Shown: positions 10,200-23,960 of the stretch, piece by piece
Layout of the letters: the number at the start of each line of letters is the position of its first letter
Numbering within the stretch: the stretch's first letter is position 1
Assembly: GCA_949130495.1 (NCBI GenBank)
Contig: OX422217.1
Span: 541,637,137-541,701,136 of the forward strand
Length of the DNA: 64,000 nt
Reading direction: 5' to 3'
DNA from: Sambucus nigra
Lineage: Eukaryota; Streptophyta; Magnoliopsida; Dipsacales; Adoxaceae
Position numbers and translations under genes: made by a program
Notes under the pieces: generated by a model
What the model saw: the letters and a program-made list of their open reading frames with translations, nothing else
Database searches by the model: none
Told to the model about the DNA's origin: nothing

Positions 10200-10764
10200 A
10201 TGGATATGAGTCATTGACTTGGTAACTGTATGATGACTGAGTAGAAGAGGTTGGAGAAGAATCATCATCTTCTTTAGCTTCATCATAAGAAGAAGATGGT
10301 TTGCTAAATCTTTGAGTTGTTGTGATTTCTTTGACTTTGAATTTGCTAAGGTTATATCCATTGAACTTTTACTAGTTTTTTTTACTGCTTAGACTGGAAC
10401 TGGAGTTGTGACTCATTGATAAGGAAACTCCATTTGAATAAAATTAATAATCCTTTATTGAGTGAAATATTCCCAACATTTAATATAGAATTGACGGACA
10501 ACTGTTGATTTCTGTATTGCATATTTTCATTTGAATATCCATGGAATTTTGTATTTACTAGAGAGGAAAAGTAAAACGGGGAATTGAGAATTTTGTTTGT
10601 TTACTTTAAACACTATATAAAAATGTTTAAATTCTTTATGAACGTCAGGAGGGAGGATTGTTATCATAGAACCATGTTGTGTCCATCACCAGGAAAACCA
10701 AGAAGGAATTTGTCATTTAAAATACTTGTGTTAGGGGTTATAGTTCCTGATATATCCCAAATTT
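10200..10764 (-). other. possible caulimovirid polyprotein tail
   Basis: Minus strand shows a Ser- and acid-rich stretch (SSYDEAKEDDDSS, about 10230-10310) and a segment with MDTTWFYDNNPPS (about 10650-10690). Both are readable but unassigned. Position suggests viral sequence separated from 12199-13565 by the LTR insertion. Low confidence. Confidence 0.3.
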
Positions 10765-12198
10765 TGATTTCTAAGAAAAATTTGATTTCTTTATAAATTA
10801 AAGTGAAATTAAACTAAATAAATATTTAAATTTCCATTTAAACAAAATTAATTCAATTCAAGTTCTAAATTTTCCAAACAAACATAGCATGAATATTTCC
10901 AAATTAAATTATTTGACTTGAATCAAACTAGAATTATCCAAATTTAAACTTGCACCAATTTACACAAAAGTTATGATTTAAACCAATTTTTATTTTGTTA
11001 AGCCTAAGCATGCATCTACGTGATTTTGGCAGATAAAAAAAAAACAATCACAACGTTGCGATGTACGAGGAAACCTCACAGCGCGAAAAACCTTGGATGA
11101 ACCAACCACAAATCTACTAGGTATGCTTTTACAAAAGATAAGACAAAAGACTTACTTCCTCGACTCAACTCCCTCTCAAGCCTTGACACTTCTTCTTGTT
11201 TCTACCTCCACCCAGTTGATAACTCTGCAATCTACCATAGTCACAGAATCCACTGATGGGTCAAATCAAACGCCAACAGCACACAAAGCCTTTCTCCATA
11301 TGCGAACCATGAAATAACAAACACGGAATCCTCCGTAGGAAACTTCCTCTTTCGGGGTAGAGATGAAACCCAATGCCAAATGATGATCTAAAAATATATA
11401 TATATTAGAACTTGGATCAAAGTAAACTTTTGGGTGTAAACACTTGTGTTTTGCTTGAATGATTTAGCATTAAAGATTGGCAAAACACTAGGGAAATTTG
11501 GATAAAGATTTACGATCTCAAGTCTATTGGAAAACTCTCAAAAGTCTATCTAAAATTGTGTTCCCACACCTTTTAAAACTCCTAAAAAGTAGTGGGGAAA
11601 TTAGTGGTTAAAAAAGAAAACTTACAAAAAACTGCAAAATCGTCCAAGTCGTTCGAATGACTTTGTTCGAACGAGAATACTAACAAGAAAATAAATAAAA
11701 TGAGAAAAATATCATTCAAACCAGTTCGTTCAAACGATGTCATTCTAACTACATATCTAACGAGAAAATAGAGAAAAAGTAAAGAATCTCATTAGAATGT
11801 TCATTCGAACGACTTGAGAATCTCGTTCGAATGAGGTCCTAGAATCGTTCGAAGGTTTTTCCAGAAAATCAAAAATTACTTTTAAAGCACAAAAACTTTT
11901 ATGTTAAGTTTTTAAAAGATTTTCTGAGAAAATGTAAAGTCGTTCTGACAAAAGATTTATAAAAAGACACCCATAAAAATATCCAAGTCTATATATATAT
12001 TAAGTGCATTCATACCTTTAGAGACTTTGGACAACTTGAAATTTTGATGATGAAAAATATGGCACAAAAACCGACACTAATGATATCTTCACTTTAGGCT
12101 TGGCCACAACGTCTTTAGCTCAATCTTCATAGGCTTGAAAGGACAGAACAAGCTTCCATCCTATGACATAAATAGTTTTGTCCGGAATTAATCCAACA
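10743..12198 (-). mobile_element. second Copia-like LTR with degenerate primer site
   Basis: The minus strand starts TGTTGGATTAATTCC at 12198 and runs about 1.43 kb to 10765, followed by a weak TTGG..TATCAGG primer site (10743-10760). Layout matches the LTR at 3569-4580: a CC..GAAGATTG start, a central block of TTCGAACGA-type palindromes (11645-11865) and an AAATT-rich end. No internal coding sequence remains, and I could not find a target duplication. Confidence 0.5.
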
Positions 12199-13565
12199 CT
12201 ACAAATTGACTCAATTGAAAATTTATCCTTATATATTGATCAAAACACAAAAACCAAGAATTATTGAATGACTCATTTTGTTAAAGGTGGACTTTAAACC
12301 ATGCATTATTATAATCTTAATAATTGAATTGAACTTAATGACTTGGGAGGGTTTACAAATGGAAGGAGGAAATCCTAAATCTTGAAAAGAGATAATGTGT
12401 ACAAAATGCTAAAGAATTTTCGTCAGATCATTGCGATCAGTGACTATTTAATACGAACTGATTCAAAGAAATAAAAGATATCGATGTAAAATTTTAGATC
12501 TTAGCAAGATGGTGATGGGTGAAATTCCAAGAGGGAGGCCAATAATTTTTTTACTAAGTCAATGGGATTTTTAGATTGCTATGATTTGGCTCAATGGAAA
12601 ATATATCTGAAAATTTTGATTTGACCACACAGTTAGTTTTAACATGATGATTATAAAACTTAGTTATAGTAATTTGTCTAATGGGTTATAGAGCAAATGG
12701 GTCATTGACTAAGTATTGACTATAAGAAGGTCCAAACTCTTTCGGAGTTACAAGATTGGAACTGTAACTAAAATTTCGTCTTGATGTGTTTCTAAGAACA
12801 TTGTAGATATTTGTTATGTGGAGTTGGGATGAAATTTTACTAGAAGGTTGACTAGAAGGTAGAGCAAGAGCTTTATTTGAATTTTGGGGTTTTTTCTCCA
12901 CCATAGTTATTCTATATAAATTCACGTGTGAGGAAAATCAATAATGGAATTATGTCTTCCATTAATATGCTCAATATCAAAATAAAAAATTCTTAATAAA
13001 GATTGCCATCAAGCAAAAATCAGTTTAGAAGCAATATTTTGGACATCTATTTCTAAAATATATATTTCAATTTTTCGATCAACTTTGAGTAAAAAAATTG
13101 ATTTAAATTATCGCTTTGAAATTTTGAAACACATAAAACAATAAAAAAAAATTCTGTTTTTAATAGTACTATAATTACGTTGTTCTTTTTTTCAGACCCC
13201 ATAATGGAAATGAACAATTTTTTCAGGAGACCGAGGGTTGATTTTATGTTTAAGAATAACTCTATAACCAATGTCAGAGGCATCAAATTTAATGATCCTA
13301 AATGAATTAGGTGAGAAAGATCAAGACAAGGTAGAGTTTTAACATGTTTCTTTACACTTTGAACGATGGAAGTATGTTCTAGAGTCTAAGGAGGAGGGTC
13401 ACTTTATAATCGTTTAAATAAGGGTTTGTATTATTTGTGAAGATTTAGGTAAAACTCGACAATGTAATTTAAAGATCCTAAAATCCTTGAATATGGGTTT
13501 TCTTAAGGATTACATTGGGAAATTTATCAATGAATTAGATGGCTTAATCGATGGGACTAATTTTA
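12199..13565 (-). pseudogene. RT/RNase H and tail of endogenous caulimovirid polyprotein (petuvirus-like)
   Basis: Reading the minus strand from 13560: the end of the RT domain (FIDKFPNVI, then PPP..LEHTSIVQ and LPCL), then the RNase H start with an FDASDIGY block (about 13265), KFQ (13130), a DVQNIASK block (about 13030) and FDIEHI (about 12960). The order and spacing match caulimovirid polyproteins, petuviruses in particular. These domains copy viral RNA to DNA and remove the template. A tail follows to about 12440. Many stops and frame changes; non-functional. The remaining polyprotein (capsid, protease) is not seen. Confidence 0.7.
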
Positions 13566-13661
13566 CCTTGGTGAATGTTATGACCTTAAATTTACGTTGC
13601 TACATTTCTACATTTTACTTTAGCGAATTTCGAGGAGGAAATTACTTTATTAGGGAGAGAT
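13566..13661 (+). other. 3' end of gypsy pol and polypurine tract
   Basis: TTCGAGGAGGAAAT and TTAGGGAGAGA just before an LTR-like start resemble the end-of-pol and polypurine tract of chromovirus-type Ty3/gypsy elements. Plus-strand orientation. Confidence 0.45.
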
Positions 13662-15232
13662 TATAATACCCCATATTTTTGGTATTATTTAAAATTATTT
13701 TTAATTGTGAGAATAAATTAATAATCAGGAAGAAATTATTACTTTGCAAGGATTACTAATAAGAAAATGCATATTTAGATGATGATTAAATTTTCATGTT
13801 GTGCGAATTATTTAAAGCACATGTTATAGTTAATTAGCCCTTGTAATTAATTATCTATGTTGAGAAGTAATGCATATTTAGATAATGATTAAATTGCATT
13901 TTATTTGATGATCTTATGCCCCCTGTTGTATTTAATTACACGGTGAAATCTAGTAACTATGATAAACTATATGCATTTACACATGAAATAATTATCTATA
14001 AATTTTATTTTACGTTGTGTAGTATTGCCATGAGTTGTAAGGTATACCATTTGGAATGGGCTCTAGAATGTTATGGAGACCCGAAAGTATATTTTTATAA
14101 TCCTAAGTTGGGTCTGGGGGATAAATAAACCCTTAGGCTAAGTTTTAGGCTATTCGGAGTAGTATGCTGGTCTCATTTAGGGGCAAAATTGCAAGAGTTA
14201 ATTCCTACAGAATTAAAGTATAGGTTGAAGAAATATACCTAACTATATATTGCCTCTTCCTGTTGGAAGAAACCCTATCATCCCAAACACACGAGAAAAT
14301 AAGGGATAAAATTGAGGGAGAAATGATAGATTTAGGAAGAGGTAAAAGACACCAAAGCACATAAAGGATGAAGTGTTCTTCAATCAGGGTAAGAAATCTC
14401 TTCCAATACCATATTTTAATCTGTAATTGATTTATTATTTATGTTCCTCATATTATAATATGAGTTTTGGAAGATGTTTATTAGTTAAATTTATGAAAAA
14501 GAAAGCATGTTTATGAGATGGGTAAATTAGAAATTGTATAATCTATCATGCTTTAAATACTTGTACCTTTGAAGAGCAAATCCAAAATTTGATGAATTAT
14601 ATGTATAAATTCAAAATATGATTGATGTTTTAGGATATAGTTTCATTAATAGAAATAAATGTCCATGTTAATTTAAAGTTAGACCAGAAAAAGTTGGTCA
14701 ATTAAACCCATTGATGTTAAAAATAAATTGATTTTGGAAAGTTTAAATCTTAAGGAATTAATCTTATTTATAATGTTGTTAATCCCAAATAATTATTGAA
14801 ACACGTTTAGAACCATGACTTAGTAGTTAGGATTGAGTTTAGATTTTGAAATTTGAGCTTGAGGACCATTGATGGATGTGTATAGAAGAGGAACTTCGTT
14901 TTTAGAAATATCTAGGAACACTGCTAAGAGCGAATTGATTCGGCCCCATTGCGAATCGATTCAACTAGGAGCGAATCCATTCACCTTGGGATCTGGGGTC
15001 GAGGTCATGTCAAAAATTGGTGGAAAATTTTATTCCAAGTGGTTTTGAGTATACAAAATAGTATCCCCACGAGAGATGACCGACCCTTACAGTTATTTTT
15101 AAGTTAACCCAGTAAATCAATTAATTGAAATTTAAATCCAAGATATAGGGTTAGACATGTTAAGTTGTTAAATAACTTGACTATTTAATTAACCACACTT
15201 AATTAATGAAACGACTATCCAATTTAGAAAAT
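13662..15232 (+). mobile_element. LTR fragment of a related gypsy family (G4)
   Basis: Begins TATAATACCCCATATTT, like the TGTAATACCC starts at 15233 and 19181 with TG changed to TA. Shares landmarks with them: ATGGGCTCTA..GGAGACCCGAAAG, TTCGGAGTAGTATG, CTCATTTAGGGGC. Carries GCGAATCGATTC-type palindromes at 14930-14990. Interrupted by the next LTR at 15233. No coding sequence. Confidence 0.6.
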
Positions 15233-17102
15233 TGTAATACCCTTATTTTCGTGGACTGTATTTATTATTTATTAAGCGATAAATAAACTAATAAATGGGA
15301 TTAATTATTTCTTGTATGGCTTAGTAATAATAAATTAGCGTACTTTAGATAATAATTAAACTTTGCATGAGTTATAATTTTTGTAACTTCTATTTGGAAT
15401 AATTAATTAGTGATATTAATTATATGACTATGGATTATGTGTACACATAGAATAATTAAGTAAATATTTTATTGACGTCATGAGGTATTATCATGTGTTT
15501 TGGGTATAGACATATAGATTGGGCTCTGGGGTGACACGAATGTCCGTTTATGTATTTTTTCGCTTTAAATTAGACCTGGGGGGAAGGTGTACCCTTAAGA
15601 TGAGTTTTGGGTCAATCCGGATAGTAGTTTGGGCCCATTTGGGGGCTAAAAAATAGTCATTGAATGGAGGTGAGGGAATTTAAGTTTTTAAGTGGGATTA
15701 AGGGTCATTAATTACCATTTATCCTAAGGAGAAGCAAACCCTAACAATCATGGGTCTTTGTGAGAAGTAGAGAAATGTCCAAGGAGGACAAACCACAACG
15801 ACTCAAGCCTACAACCATGTGTTCATCAATTTTTAGGCAAGAATATCTTACAATCTTCATTATAAATCTATTTATGATATCGAATACGTGTTTTTCATTG
15901 TCAAATCTGAATATTGAATCATGTTTGGGGATTAGATCATTTAGGATTGACTATACTAAAGATTAGGGTTAATTAGAAGTAATATAAACATGTTATGCAT
16001 TAAATACTTGTACCTTTATGAATAGATCATGAAATTGTTAGGCTTAATGTTGTAGACCTGAGATTTAATAAATGATTTATGATGAGTATCCATTATTATT
16101 AAGTTTACTCATGTTAATTTAAGTTTTAGTTATGAAATTAGTGTTGAACAAACCTTAAGATGATTTAAGATGAGTTATGTTGCAAAGTTTTGATCTTTAT
16201 ATTTTAGTCTTGGATTTGAAGTTCTTGAACCCACAGGATGGTGTAAAAAGGATTAGAAACATGTACCCATATATAGATTTGGTTTTGGTATTGATTTGGT
16301 ACTGTTTTGGATCTTGGTTTGGTCATTAATGGAGGTTTAGAGACTTTATCTGTGTCCTTAGGCAATTTTTAAATCTTCCCACCTAGGGGTGAATCAATTT
16401 GAAACATGAAATTGTATATTTGTTTGATTACAAATGCGTGGGCACTTATTTTATATTTTTATAATTTATTTTGAATATTTTATGATTTTTCTACTAAATG
16501 GTGCACGGTACCAAAATTTTGGATTGGTGATTTTGGGTTGGAGTTTATTTTAGGATTGATCCCCCTAGTTTATTAAGAACTCAAATTTGGTTAATATTAA
16601 GGATAATTATGTAGGTTAGAGATATTACCTTTGTACTATTGTATTTCATTCGATGCAAGGACTGGGTTAGAACGAATAAAAGTGCGAGTGAGTAGTATCC
16701 TATGGTCATATGTATATATCGAGCTTAGAGAGTCACGAGTTAAATTGTTTAGGATATTATTTCAGGTCTTGAGAGATTATAGGTTGTGCAATTAATTTAT
16801 TAATTAAGTGAGGGAACATATGTGTTAGTTATGAGAGTGTGTGTATATATAAAGAGAGATAAATGTACTCATAGTATCGAGATGAAATAAACTAGGAGCC
16901 AGTCTTAATAAGGTTAAGAGTCGATAAACCTAAGAATATAACGAATAATCCAGTGTTTAGGGATTTACATGATTTGGGGTATGCTTGAGTGTACACAGTA
17001 TCCTACTTGGTTATATATGTTTGACATGGTTATGAGAATTAGTAAACCTAAATGAGATGATGATCCAACGATTTGGGGATTTAGATGTTTGGGTACGCTT
17101 GA

Positions 17103-17105
<3 letters not shown>

Positions 17106-17139
<34 letters not shown>
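17106..17139. repeat. (TA)n microsatellite in the truncated LTR
   Basis: About 17 TA units, at the position where the sister LTR has a long (ATCT)n tract. Confidence 0.95.
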
Positions 17140-17140
<1 letters not shown>

Positions 17141-17449
17141 TGGTGTTGAATCTATCAGTTTGGGGTTGCATTCGATATTAGACCGTGTCCCACGCACCAG
17201 TTGAGATGTGTAGGACGTAGTCGATGTTATTGTATTAGATAATACAGTCAGTGGTCACCACTTCATGATGAGAGAGGCAGATGACTTGATCCATCGACAT
17301 GCGCTGGGTATGATCCGTTGGTGGTGTTTACCGCTTAGTGGTCGCCCCATTATTTTTTATGTGTTTTTCTTAAGTTTGTTAGTTGCTGGGTTCTTGCGAA
17401 CTTATTGATAGAGGCACGAGATAGACGCCGAAGGTAGTGGACTTCGTGT

Positions 17450-17473
17450 GATATATATATATATATATATATA
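17450..17473. repeat. (AT)n microsatellite in the truncated LTR
   Basis: Twelve AT units after GGACTTCGTGTG. The sister LTR has (CT)n(AT)n at the matching position (21595-21661). Confidence 0.9.
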
Positions 17474-17905
17474 ATGAGAAAGAATTTATTACAGTTTACT
17501 GATGGATAATTGATAATAAATACTTTATGTGGTTTACTTGTATTTTGTTGTGAGTGAAGTTGTGTGGATTGGTACTTGGGTTGTATTCTTACACATATAG
17601 TTAGTTACATTTCTTTTCAAGGATACATAATTATTATTTACCCTTTATGGTAGTTTTGAAAATAATTCTTTTAATTAAAAAGATATTTAAATAGAGATAA
17701 CATTACTTTATGAGACTGTGAATCTCTTAATGAAAATATATGTGTGGGACTTGGGGTGAAATCGTATTTAGTTAATTAGTAGCATTCCATGTTAGTTGTT
17801 CATTACATGATAGTACATAATGGTCTAGAGATAGATACTTCTAGCATTGATTATGCCTTAGGTTCGGACATGCGTGTAGATTATGTGTATATTCTTCCCT
17901 AGATG

Positions 17906-19180
17906 TTGGATAGTGTTGGGCATATTATGTGTCACCTACATTGTTGTTACTTATTTGTGAGTTAGGAAAGGGTCGGATGGTTGATGGGTTTTGTAAATGC
18001 CCTATGCGTTTTGTTCATTATTCTCGGGCAGTGGTAGCACCCTACTGTGGATTTTAATAACGAATGTAATGATGATAATGGATTGAAATTACAACATAGC
18101 TATGTCTATTAGAGTTTGCGTTCAAAGTTTTCATATGGGCTATATGCTAGTGGTGGAATACTTTATTGGATGGCTACGTTGGATGGTTAGCCGATAATGA
18201 ATTGATTTTAGTATGTGAGGTTACGAGAATTTTTTTTATTGTACATTTTGTTATTTGAGAATTTTATGGCTAGTGACGGCCTCAGTTACATGATGTTTTG
18301 TAAGGTCACGTATAGTGTTGACATAGTGACATTGTCAGAGAGACTAGTGATAGCAATGGTTAGAGGTTAATAGGTTCAGGAGTGGTTAAGCACTTTATTG
18401 GATTTAAGGATCGGCAGAGGGTGTCATACTGGATGTTTGAGAAAATCATGATGTTTATAGCACAACTGTACCGATCAATTTAAGGGTGGTATCACCGTTG
18501 AAAATGGTTATCATTTTGTTAGAATTGTCTCAAGTTAAGATTTGTGTGGTTATTGCATTGTTTCATGTTTGGTCTTGGGAAAAAAATATTGATAACCGAC
18601 TGGAATAGGAAATAATGTATTAAGAGGGTTCCTTATTTGGATTTATTTTAAGGCGTCCCATGCACGAAGCTTAGTAAATGTCATAAGTAGAGAGATGTTT
18701 GGGTTTCTAGGACATTTGATTATTACATTTGGCATTGCTTATATGAAGAGGTAACATGTCGAGCAGTGAGACATCTTAATGTTTAGGGCCATTGGGGAAA
18801 AGGATAGTAGTGACGAGAGCATTGAGGAATTTTCACACCACTAGTTGAATGATTATGACAATCTCAAAAAGAGTTTAATCGTGGTAGTAAGGTATTAGAG
18901 TATACCTTTACTTTATAGTCATGACTTCTATATATGTTTGAGCTTAGTATGTATATATGTGTTACATATGTGATGTTTGCCCGTATGTAAACGTGGTGAA
19001 GGGTGTATGGGCTCCCCAACCGTGGCACCTTATAGTAGGCGTATGTGAGCCTTTTTCTTTTATCTCGTGGGATATGGGTATGGGCTAATTGTTATAAGCC
19101 TATAATATTTGTACGGGTTACGTTTTGACGTTGTACATTAGTAAATTCTGAGGACGGAATTCCTTTAATATGGGGAATAA
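17906..19180 (+). pseudogene. degraded internal 3' part of gypsy G3
   Basis: No long ORF and no domain clear enough to name. It ends with GAGGACGGAATTCC and a short purine run (TATGGGGAATAA) immediately before the LTR at 19181. This is the usual last-pol-codons plus polypurine-tract arrangement of chromovirus-type gypsy elements. Gag, protease, RT and RNase H are missing. Confidence 0.5.
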
Positions 19181-21046
19181 TGTAATACCATGCATTTTTC
19201 TAGACTATATTTATTATTTATTAAGTGAGAAGTAAATTAATACATGGGATTTATTATTACTCATATGGATTAGTCATAATAAGTTGTCATATTTTAGATA
19301 ATATTTAAATTTTGCATGAATTATGATTTTTGTAATGTGTGTTTGGAATAATTAATTACTAATATTAATTATATAATTTTGGACTATGTGTACGCGTGTA
19401 ATAATTAAGTGAATACTCTATTGACGTTGAGAGGTATTACCATGTGTTGTGGATTGTATGATTTAGACTGGACTCTGGGGTGACACGGATGTCGGTTTAT
19501 GTATTTTGACCACTTTAAATTGGGCCCAGGGGCTATGTGTACCATTAGGATGAGTTTTGGGTTAGTACGAGTAGTATTTTGGGCCCATTTGGGGCCCTGA
19601 AAATAGTCATTTAATGGAGGAAAGGAAATTTAAGTTTTTTGGTGGGATTAAGGGTCATTAATTACCATTGATTCTAAGGAGAATAAAACCCTAGTAGTCA
19701 TGGGTCTTTGGGATAAGCAGAGAAAAGTACAAGGAGGACAAACCGCAAGGACTCAAGCCTAGGACTGCATGTTCTTCGATTTCCAGGTTAGAGGATCTTA
19801 CAATCTTCATTATAAATCTCTTACTGATATTTAATACATGTTTACCCTTTCTCAAATCTGATTAAGTCATTTAGGATTGAATATATTAAAGATATGGGAT
19901 AATTAAAAGTAATACAAATTTGTTAGGCATTAGATACTTGTACTTTGATGAATAGATCATGAAATTATTGGTTTAAATGTTGTAGACCTGAGATTTAATC
20001 AATGATTTAGGATAAGGATCCATTATTATGAAGTTTCCACATGTTAATTTAAGTTTTAGTTCTGAAATTAGTGTTGAATAAACCCTAAGATGAGTTATAT
20101 TGCAAAGTTTTGATGTTTAAGTTTTAGTCTTGGATTTGATGTTCTTGAAGTCATAGGATGGTGTAAAAAGGTTTGGAAACATGTTGCCATACTTAGATTT
20201 GATTTTTGTATTGACTTGGTATTGTTTTGGAGCTATCTTGGTTTGGACATTAATGGAGGTTTTGAGACTTTATCTTCGTCCTTAGGCCATTTGGAATTCT
20301 ATCTAGTACCGAATCAACTTGACCTAGGGATGAATCAATTCGGAACATGAAATTTTATATTTGTTTGATTACGAATGTGTGGGCAGTAGTATTGTATTTT
20401 TTTAATTTGTTTTGAATTTCTTTTTATGAATTTTCTACGAAACGATTCGTGAGATCGAAATTTTGGATCAGTGATTTTGTGTTGGATCTTATTTTAGGGT
20501 TGCTCCACCTAGTTTATTAAGAAATAAAACTTGGTTAATATTGAGGATATTTATGTAGGTTACAGATATGACCTTTTTACCATTGTATTTTCATCTGATG
20601 TTAGGATTGGGTTAGAATGGGTAAGCGAGCGACTGAGTGGTATCCTATGGACATATGTATATATTGATCTTAGAGAGTAACGAGTTAAAGTGTTTGAGAG
20701 ATTATTCTGGTCTTAAGAGATTATAATAGTTGCAATCAATTTAGTATTTAAAAGAGGGAACATATATGTATGTTATGAGGGAGTGTGTATATATATAGAG
20801 ATAAATGTACTCATTGTTTGAGACAAAATAAACTAGTAGTCTAATTTAATTAGGTTAAGAGTTAATAAATCTAAGAACATAATGAATAATCCAGTGTTTA
20901 TGGATTTAGATGATATAGGGTATGGTTGAGTGTAAGTTGTATCCTGCTTGGTTATATATGTTTGACTTGATTTTGAAAAATAGTATACCTAATTAAGATG
21001 ATGATCGAAGGATTTGGAGATTTAGATGTTTGGCTACGCTTGAGTG

Positions 21047-21321
<275 letters not shown>

Positions 21322-21591
21322 ATTGCATTGATTATGTGAACATACTTGAATCTATCGATTGGGGGTTGCGTTCGATATTCGATTATGCACCATGCGCCAG
21401 TTGAGATGTGCAATACGATCAACAATCACCGCTTCGTGAAGAGAGAAGCATGATGACTTGATCCATCGACATGGTCTATGTATGGGCCTTTGGTGGTGTT
21501 TATTGTGTAGTGATTGCCCCATACTGGATCCCTACGGATTTATCATCGGAGGAACGAGATAGACACCGAAGGTAGTGGACTTTGTGTGATG

Positions 21592-21594
<3 letters not shown>

Positions 21595-21661
<67 letters not shown>
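21595..21661. repeat. (CT)n(AT)n compound microsatellite
   Basis: About 15 CT units followed by about 18 AT units. It lies at the same LTR position as the shorter (AT)n at 17450. Confidence 0.95.
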
Positions 21662-22660
21662 GATGAGAAAGAATTTAATATAGTCTAGTGATGGACAATT
21701 GATAATGAACCTTATGTCATGTTAAATATTTAATGTGGATTACTTGTATTTTGTTTATGAGTGAGATTGTGGGGGTTGGTACTTAGGTTGTATTCTTACG
21801 CGAGTAGTTAGTTAAATACCATTTATAAGGTACATAGTTGTTGTTTACCCTTTATGGTAGTTTGGAGAATAACTCGTTTAATTAAAAATATATTAAAATA
21901 GATTACTTCATGAGATTGCGAATATCTTAATGAAAGTATATGTGTGGGCCTTGGGGTAAAATCCTATTTAGGTAATTAGTAGCATTCCCGGTTCGTTGTT
22001 CATAATGTGATAGTACTTAATGGTATAAAGATAGAGACCTCTAGCATTGAATATACCTTGGGCTGGGATATGCGTGTAGTACATTCACTTAGATGATAGG
22101 TGAGGTATTCATTGCACGTGAGTGTCGAAAGGTTGAGTGTTTATTGTAAATTAATCGCAAGATTTATATTAATGTAATGGAGATATTCTTGAAACTTTGG
22201 GGCACTAACCCTAATTTATACAATGTTTCGACCCTAGGTATTATTGTTGTGTATTCAGGTTAACAGGGCTGAGGAATCAGACTTGCAGTTGTGGAGCTAG
22301 TTTGGTATCCATAGAGTTAGAGTTGCTAGTTAGTTATAGATGTATTCAGAGTTGACTCAGAGGTGGTTATTATTGTACTTTATTTTATTTCAATTGAGAT
22401 AGTGTAATCAGAGGAGGTTTTGTTGTATTATTTTATTCAGTTGAAATGATTGTAATTGGAGATCTTTCATATAGTGGATTGAGTTTTCTCAGTTTAGTAT
22501 TTTTGTTCATCATCCTTGATTGAGATCTTCGTTATGTTGGTTTTGGTTTATCACAGTTTATAGTTTACGTTGATGCTGAGAATAATATAAATTGTTTTAT
22601 GGCTCCCAGTATTTTGTATCCAATAAGATCAACTAGGCGTGAAATATCGGGGTTGTTACA

Positions 22661-23191
22661 ATTAGTATCAAATCATCTAAGTTATAGTGTCCTTATGATA
22701 CGTGTTGCGTCTGTTTCATTTTTTTACTGAGCGTTCTTTGATGTGTTAGATCTTGTCATAGGTTTTATACTCTAGTGTCGTGATAACACGTGTGTCAACA
22801 TTGTACGTAGTTGTTGATCATTGGCAAGACTTGAGGAGTATTAGATCTTAGAAAATTATGACAATGAAGACCATTAAGAGTTACTGGTCAAGTATATAAT
22901 GAGTGGTAATTGTGGGAAATTATCATATTGGGGGTAAAGTCTGTAACTTGGAGACTTTTGCGGGCACAAGTTAGTGAATGAGTTTCTTGTTGATTCCATA
23001 TTTGGAGATATTAAGGAATTTGTGTTTTTATGGAGGCTATTGGAGTTTTGGGTTTCGTTTACGGTAATATGGATTGTGCCGTAAATTTAGGCTAGTAGAA
23101 TGACCTTATGAAATTTTGTGCACTTAAGAGAAAGGGAAATATATTAATGTGTTTTCACGAATATAAGGAATTTAATGATAATTTTTTTGTT
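22661..23191 (+). other. primer site and leader remnant after the G3 LTR
   Basis: TAGTATCAAATC at 22663-22674 matches the tRNA-Met primer consensus at 9 of 12 bases. The next approximately 110 bp (TCTAAGTTATAGTGTCCTTA, GATGTGTTAGA) recur after the second primer site at 23599. No gag is recognisable. Confidence 0.55.
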
Positions 23192-23596
23192 TAACAGGGC
23201 TGAGGGGTCAGACTTGCAATTGGGGCGATTCATTTTGGTATCCGTATAGTTGGAGTCGCTAGTTAGTTGTACTTATTCATATGTACTCGGAGTTGAATTA
23301 TATGCGGTTAGTGTTGTGTTTATTTTATTTTATCTGAGATATTGTAATCAGGGGAGGTTTTATTTATTGTCTTTTATTCAGTTAAAACGATTGCAATTGG
23401 AGATTTGTATAGTAGATAGTTTTCTCACATTAGTATTTTTGTTCATCATCCTTTATTAAGATTTTTGTTGTGTTGGTTTTAGTTTATTACGATTTTTATT
23501 TTATGTTAATAGTGAGAATGATATAATTTTTTTTAGTGCTCCCCATATTTTGTGTCCAGCTTGATCAACTGGGCGTGAAACATTGGGGGTGTTATA
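23192..23596 (+). mobile_element. 3' end fragment of another G3-family LTR
   Basis: Collinear with 22258-22660: AACAGGGCTGAGG at the start, TTTGGTATCC, GGGCGTGAAA and GGGTGTTATA at the end. The rest of this LTR is missing, so it is a truncated copy placed about 0.5 kb after the complete one. Confidence 0.7.
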
Positions 23597-23598
23597 GT

Positions 23599-23610
23599 TG
23601 GTATCAGAGC
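23599..23610 (+). promoter_or_regulatory. perfect tRNA-Met primer-binding site
   Basis: TGGTATCAGAGC, the consensus initiator-tRNA-Met complement, two bases after the LTR end. The leader continues to 23705, where CACTA-1 is inserted. Confidence 0.8.
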
Positions 23611-23705
23611 ATCCAGGTTCTAGTGTCCTTATGATATGTGTTGCCGTTATTTTATTTCTAGCAAAACGTTATTTGATGTGTTAGAGCCTATTATAGTTGT
23701 TGTAC

Positions 23706-23960
23706 CACTACACTAAAAAATAATTTTTATCACATTTAACCTAGTAAGAGTTGTCACGGTAAAAAAACTTGACAAAAAAACACGAAGATGTTGTCAACGT
23801 TAATGACCGTGACATGGTCGTGACAACACCTTGTCACGATCGTGTGGCAGTTATTAACCTTGACAACAAAGTTATCATGGTCATGTCAAGGTTTTTGGCC
23901 ATGATAACATCTTCGTGTTGTCACAGTAAAAATATTGGCACTACCATGACAATCTGTAAA
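23706..23960. repeat. CACTA-1 left terminus and subterminal repeats
   Basis: After CACTACACTAAAA come multiple direct and inverted copies of GTTGTCACGGT, GACCGTGACA, TTGTCACGAT and GGTCATGTCAAGG. Such motif clusters are where TNPA-like proteins bind in En/Spm. The cluster itself is non-coding. Confidence 0.75.

Larger units (their letters stand above)
15233..17905 (+). mobile_element. 5' LTR (truncated) of gypsy element G3
   Basis: Starts TGTAATACCCTTATTTTCG and is alignable by eye with 19181-22110 along its whole length, for example CTCTGGGGTGACACG, AGTAGTTTGGGCCC and GGGTACGCTTGAGTG. It lacks the last roughly 550 bp of that LTR, and also any primer site and gag, so a deletion joined it to the 3' internal fragment at about 17906. 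The edge is approximate. Confidence 0.75.
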
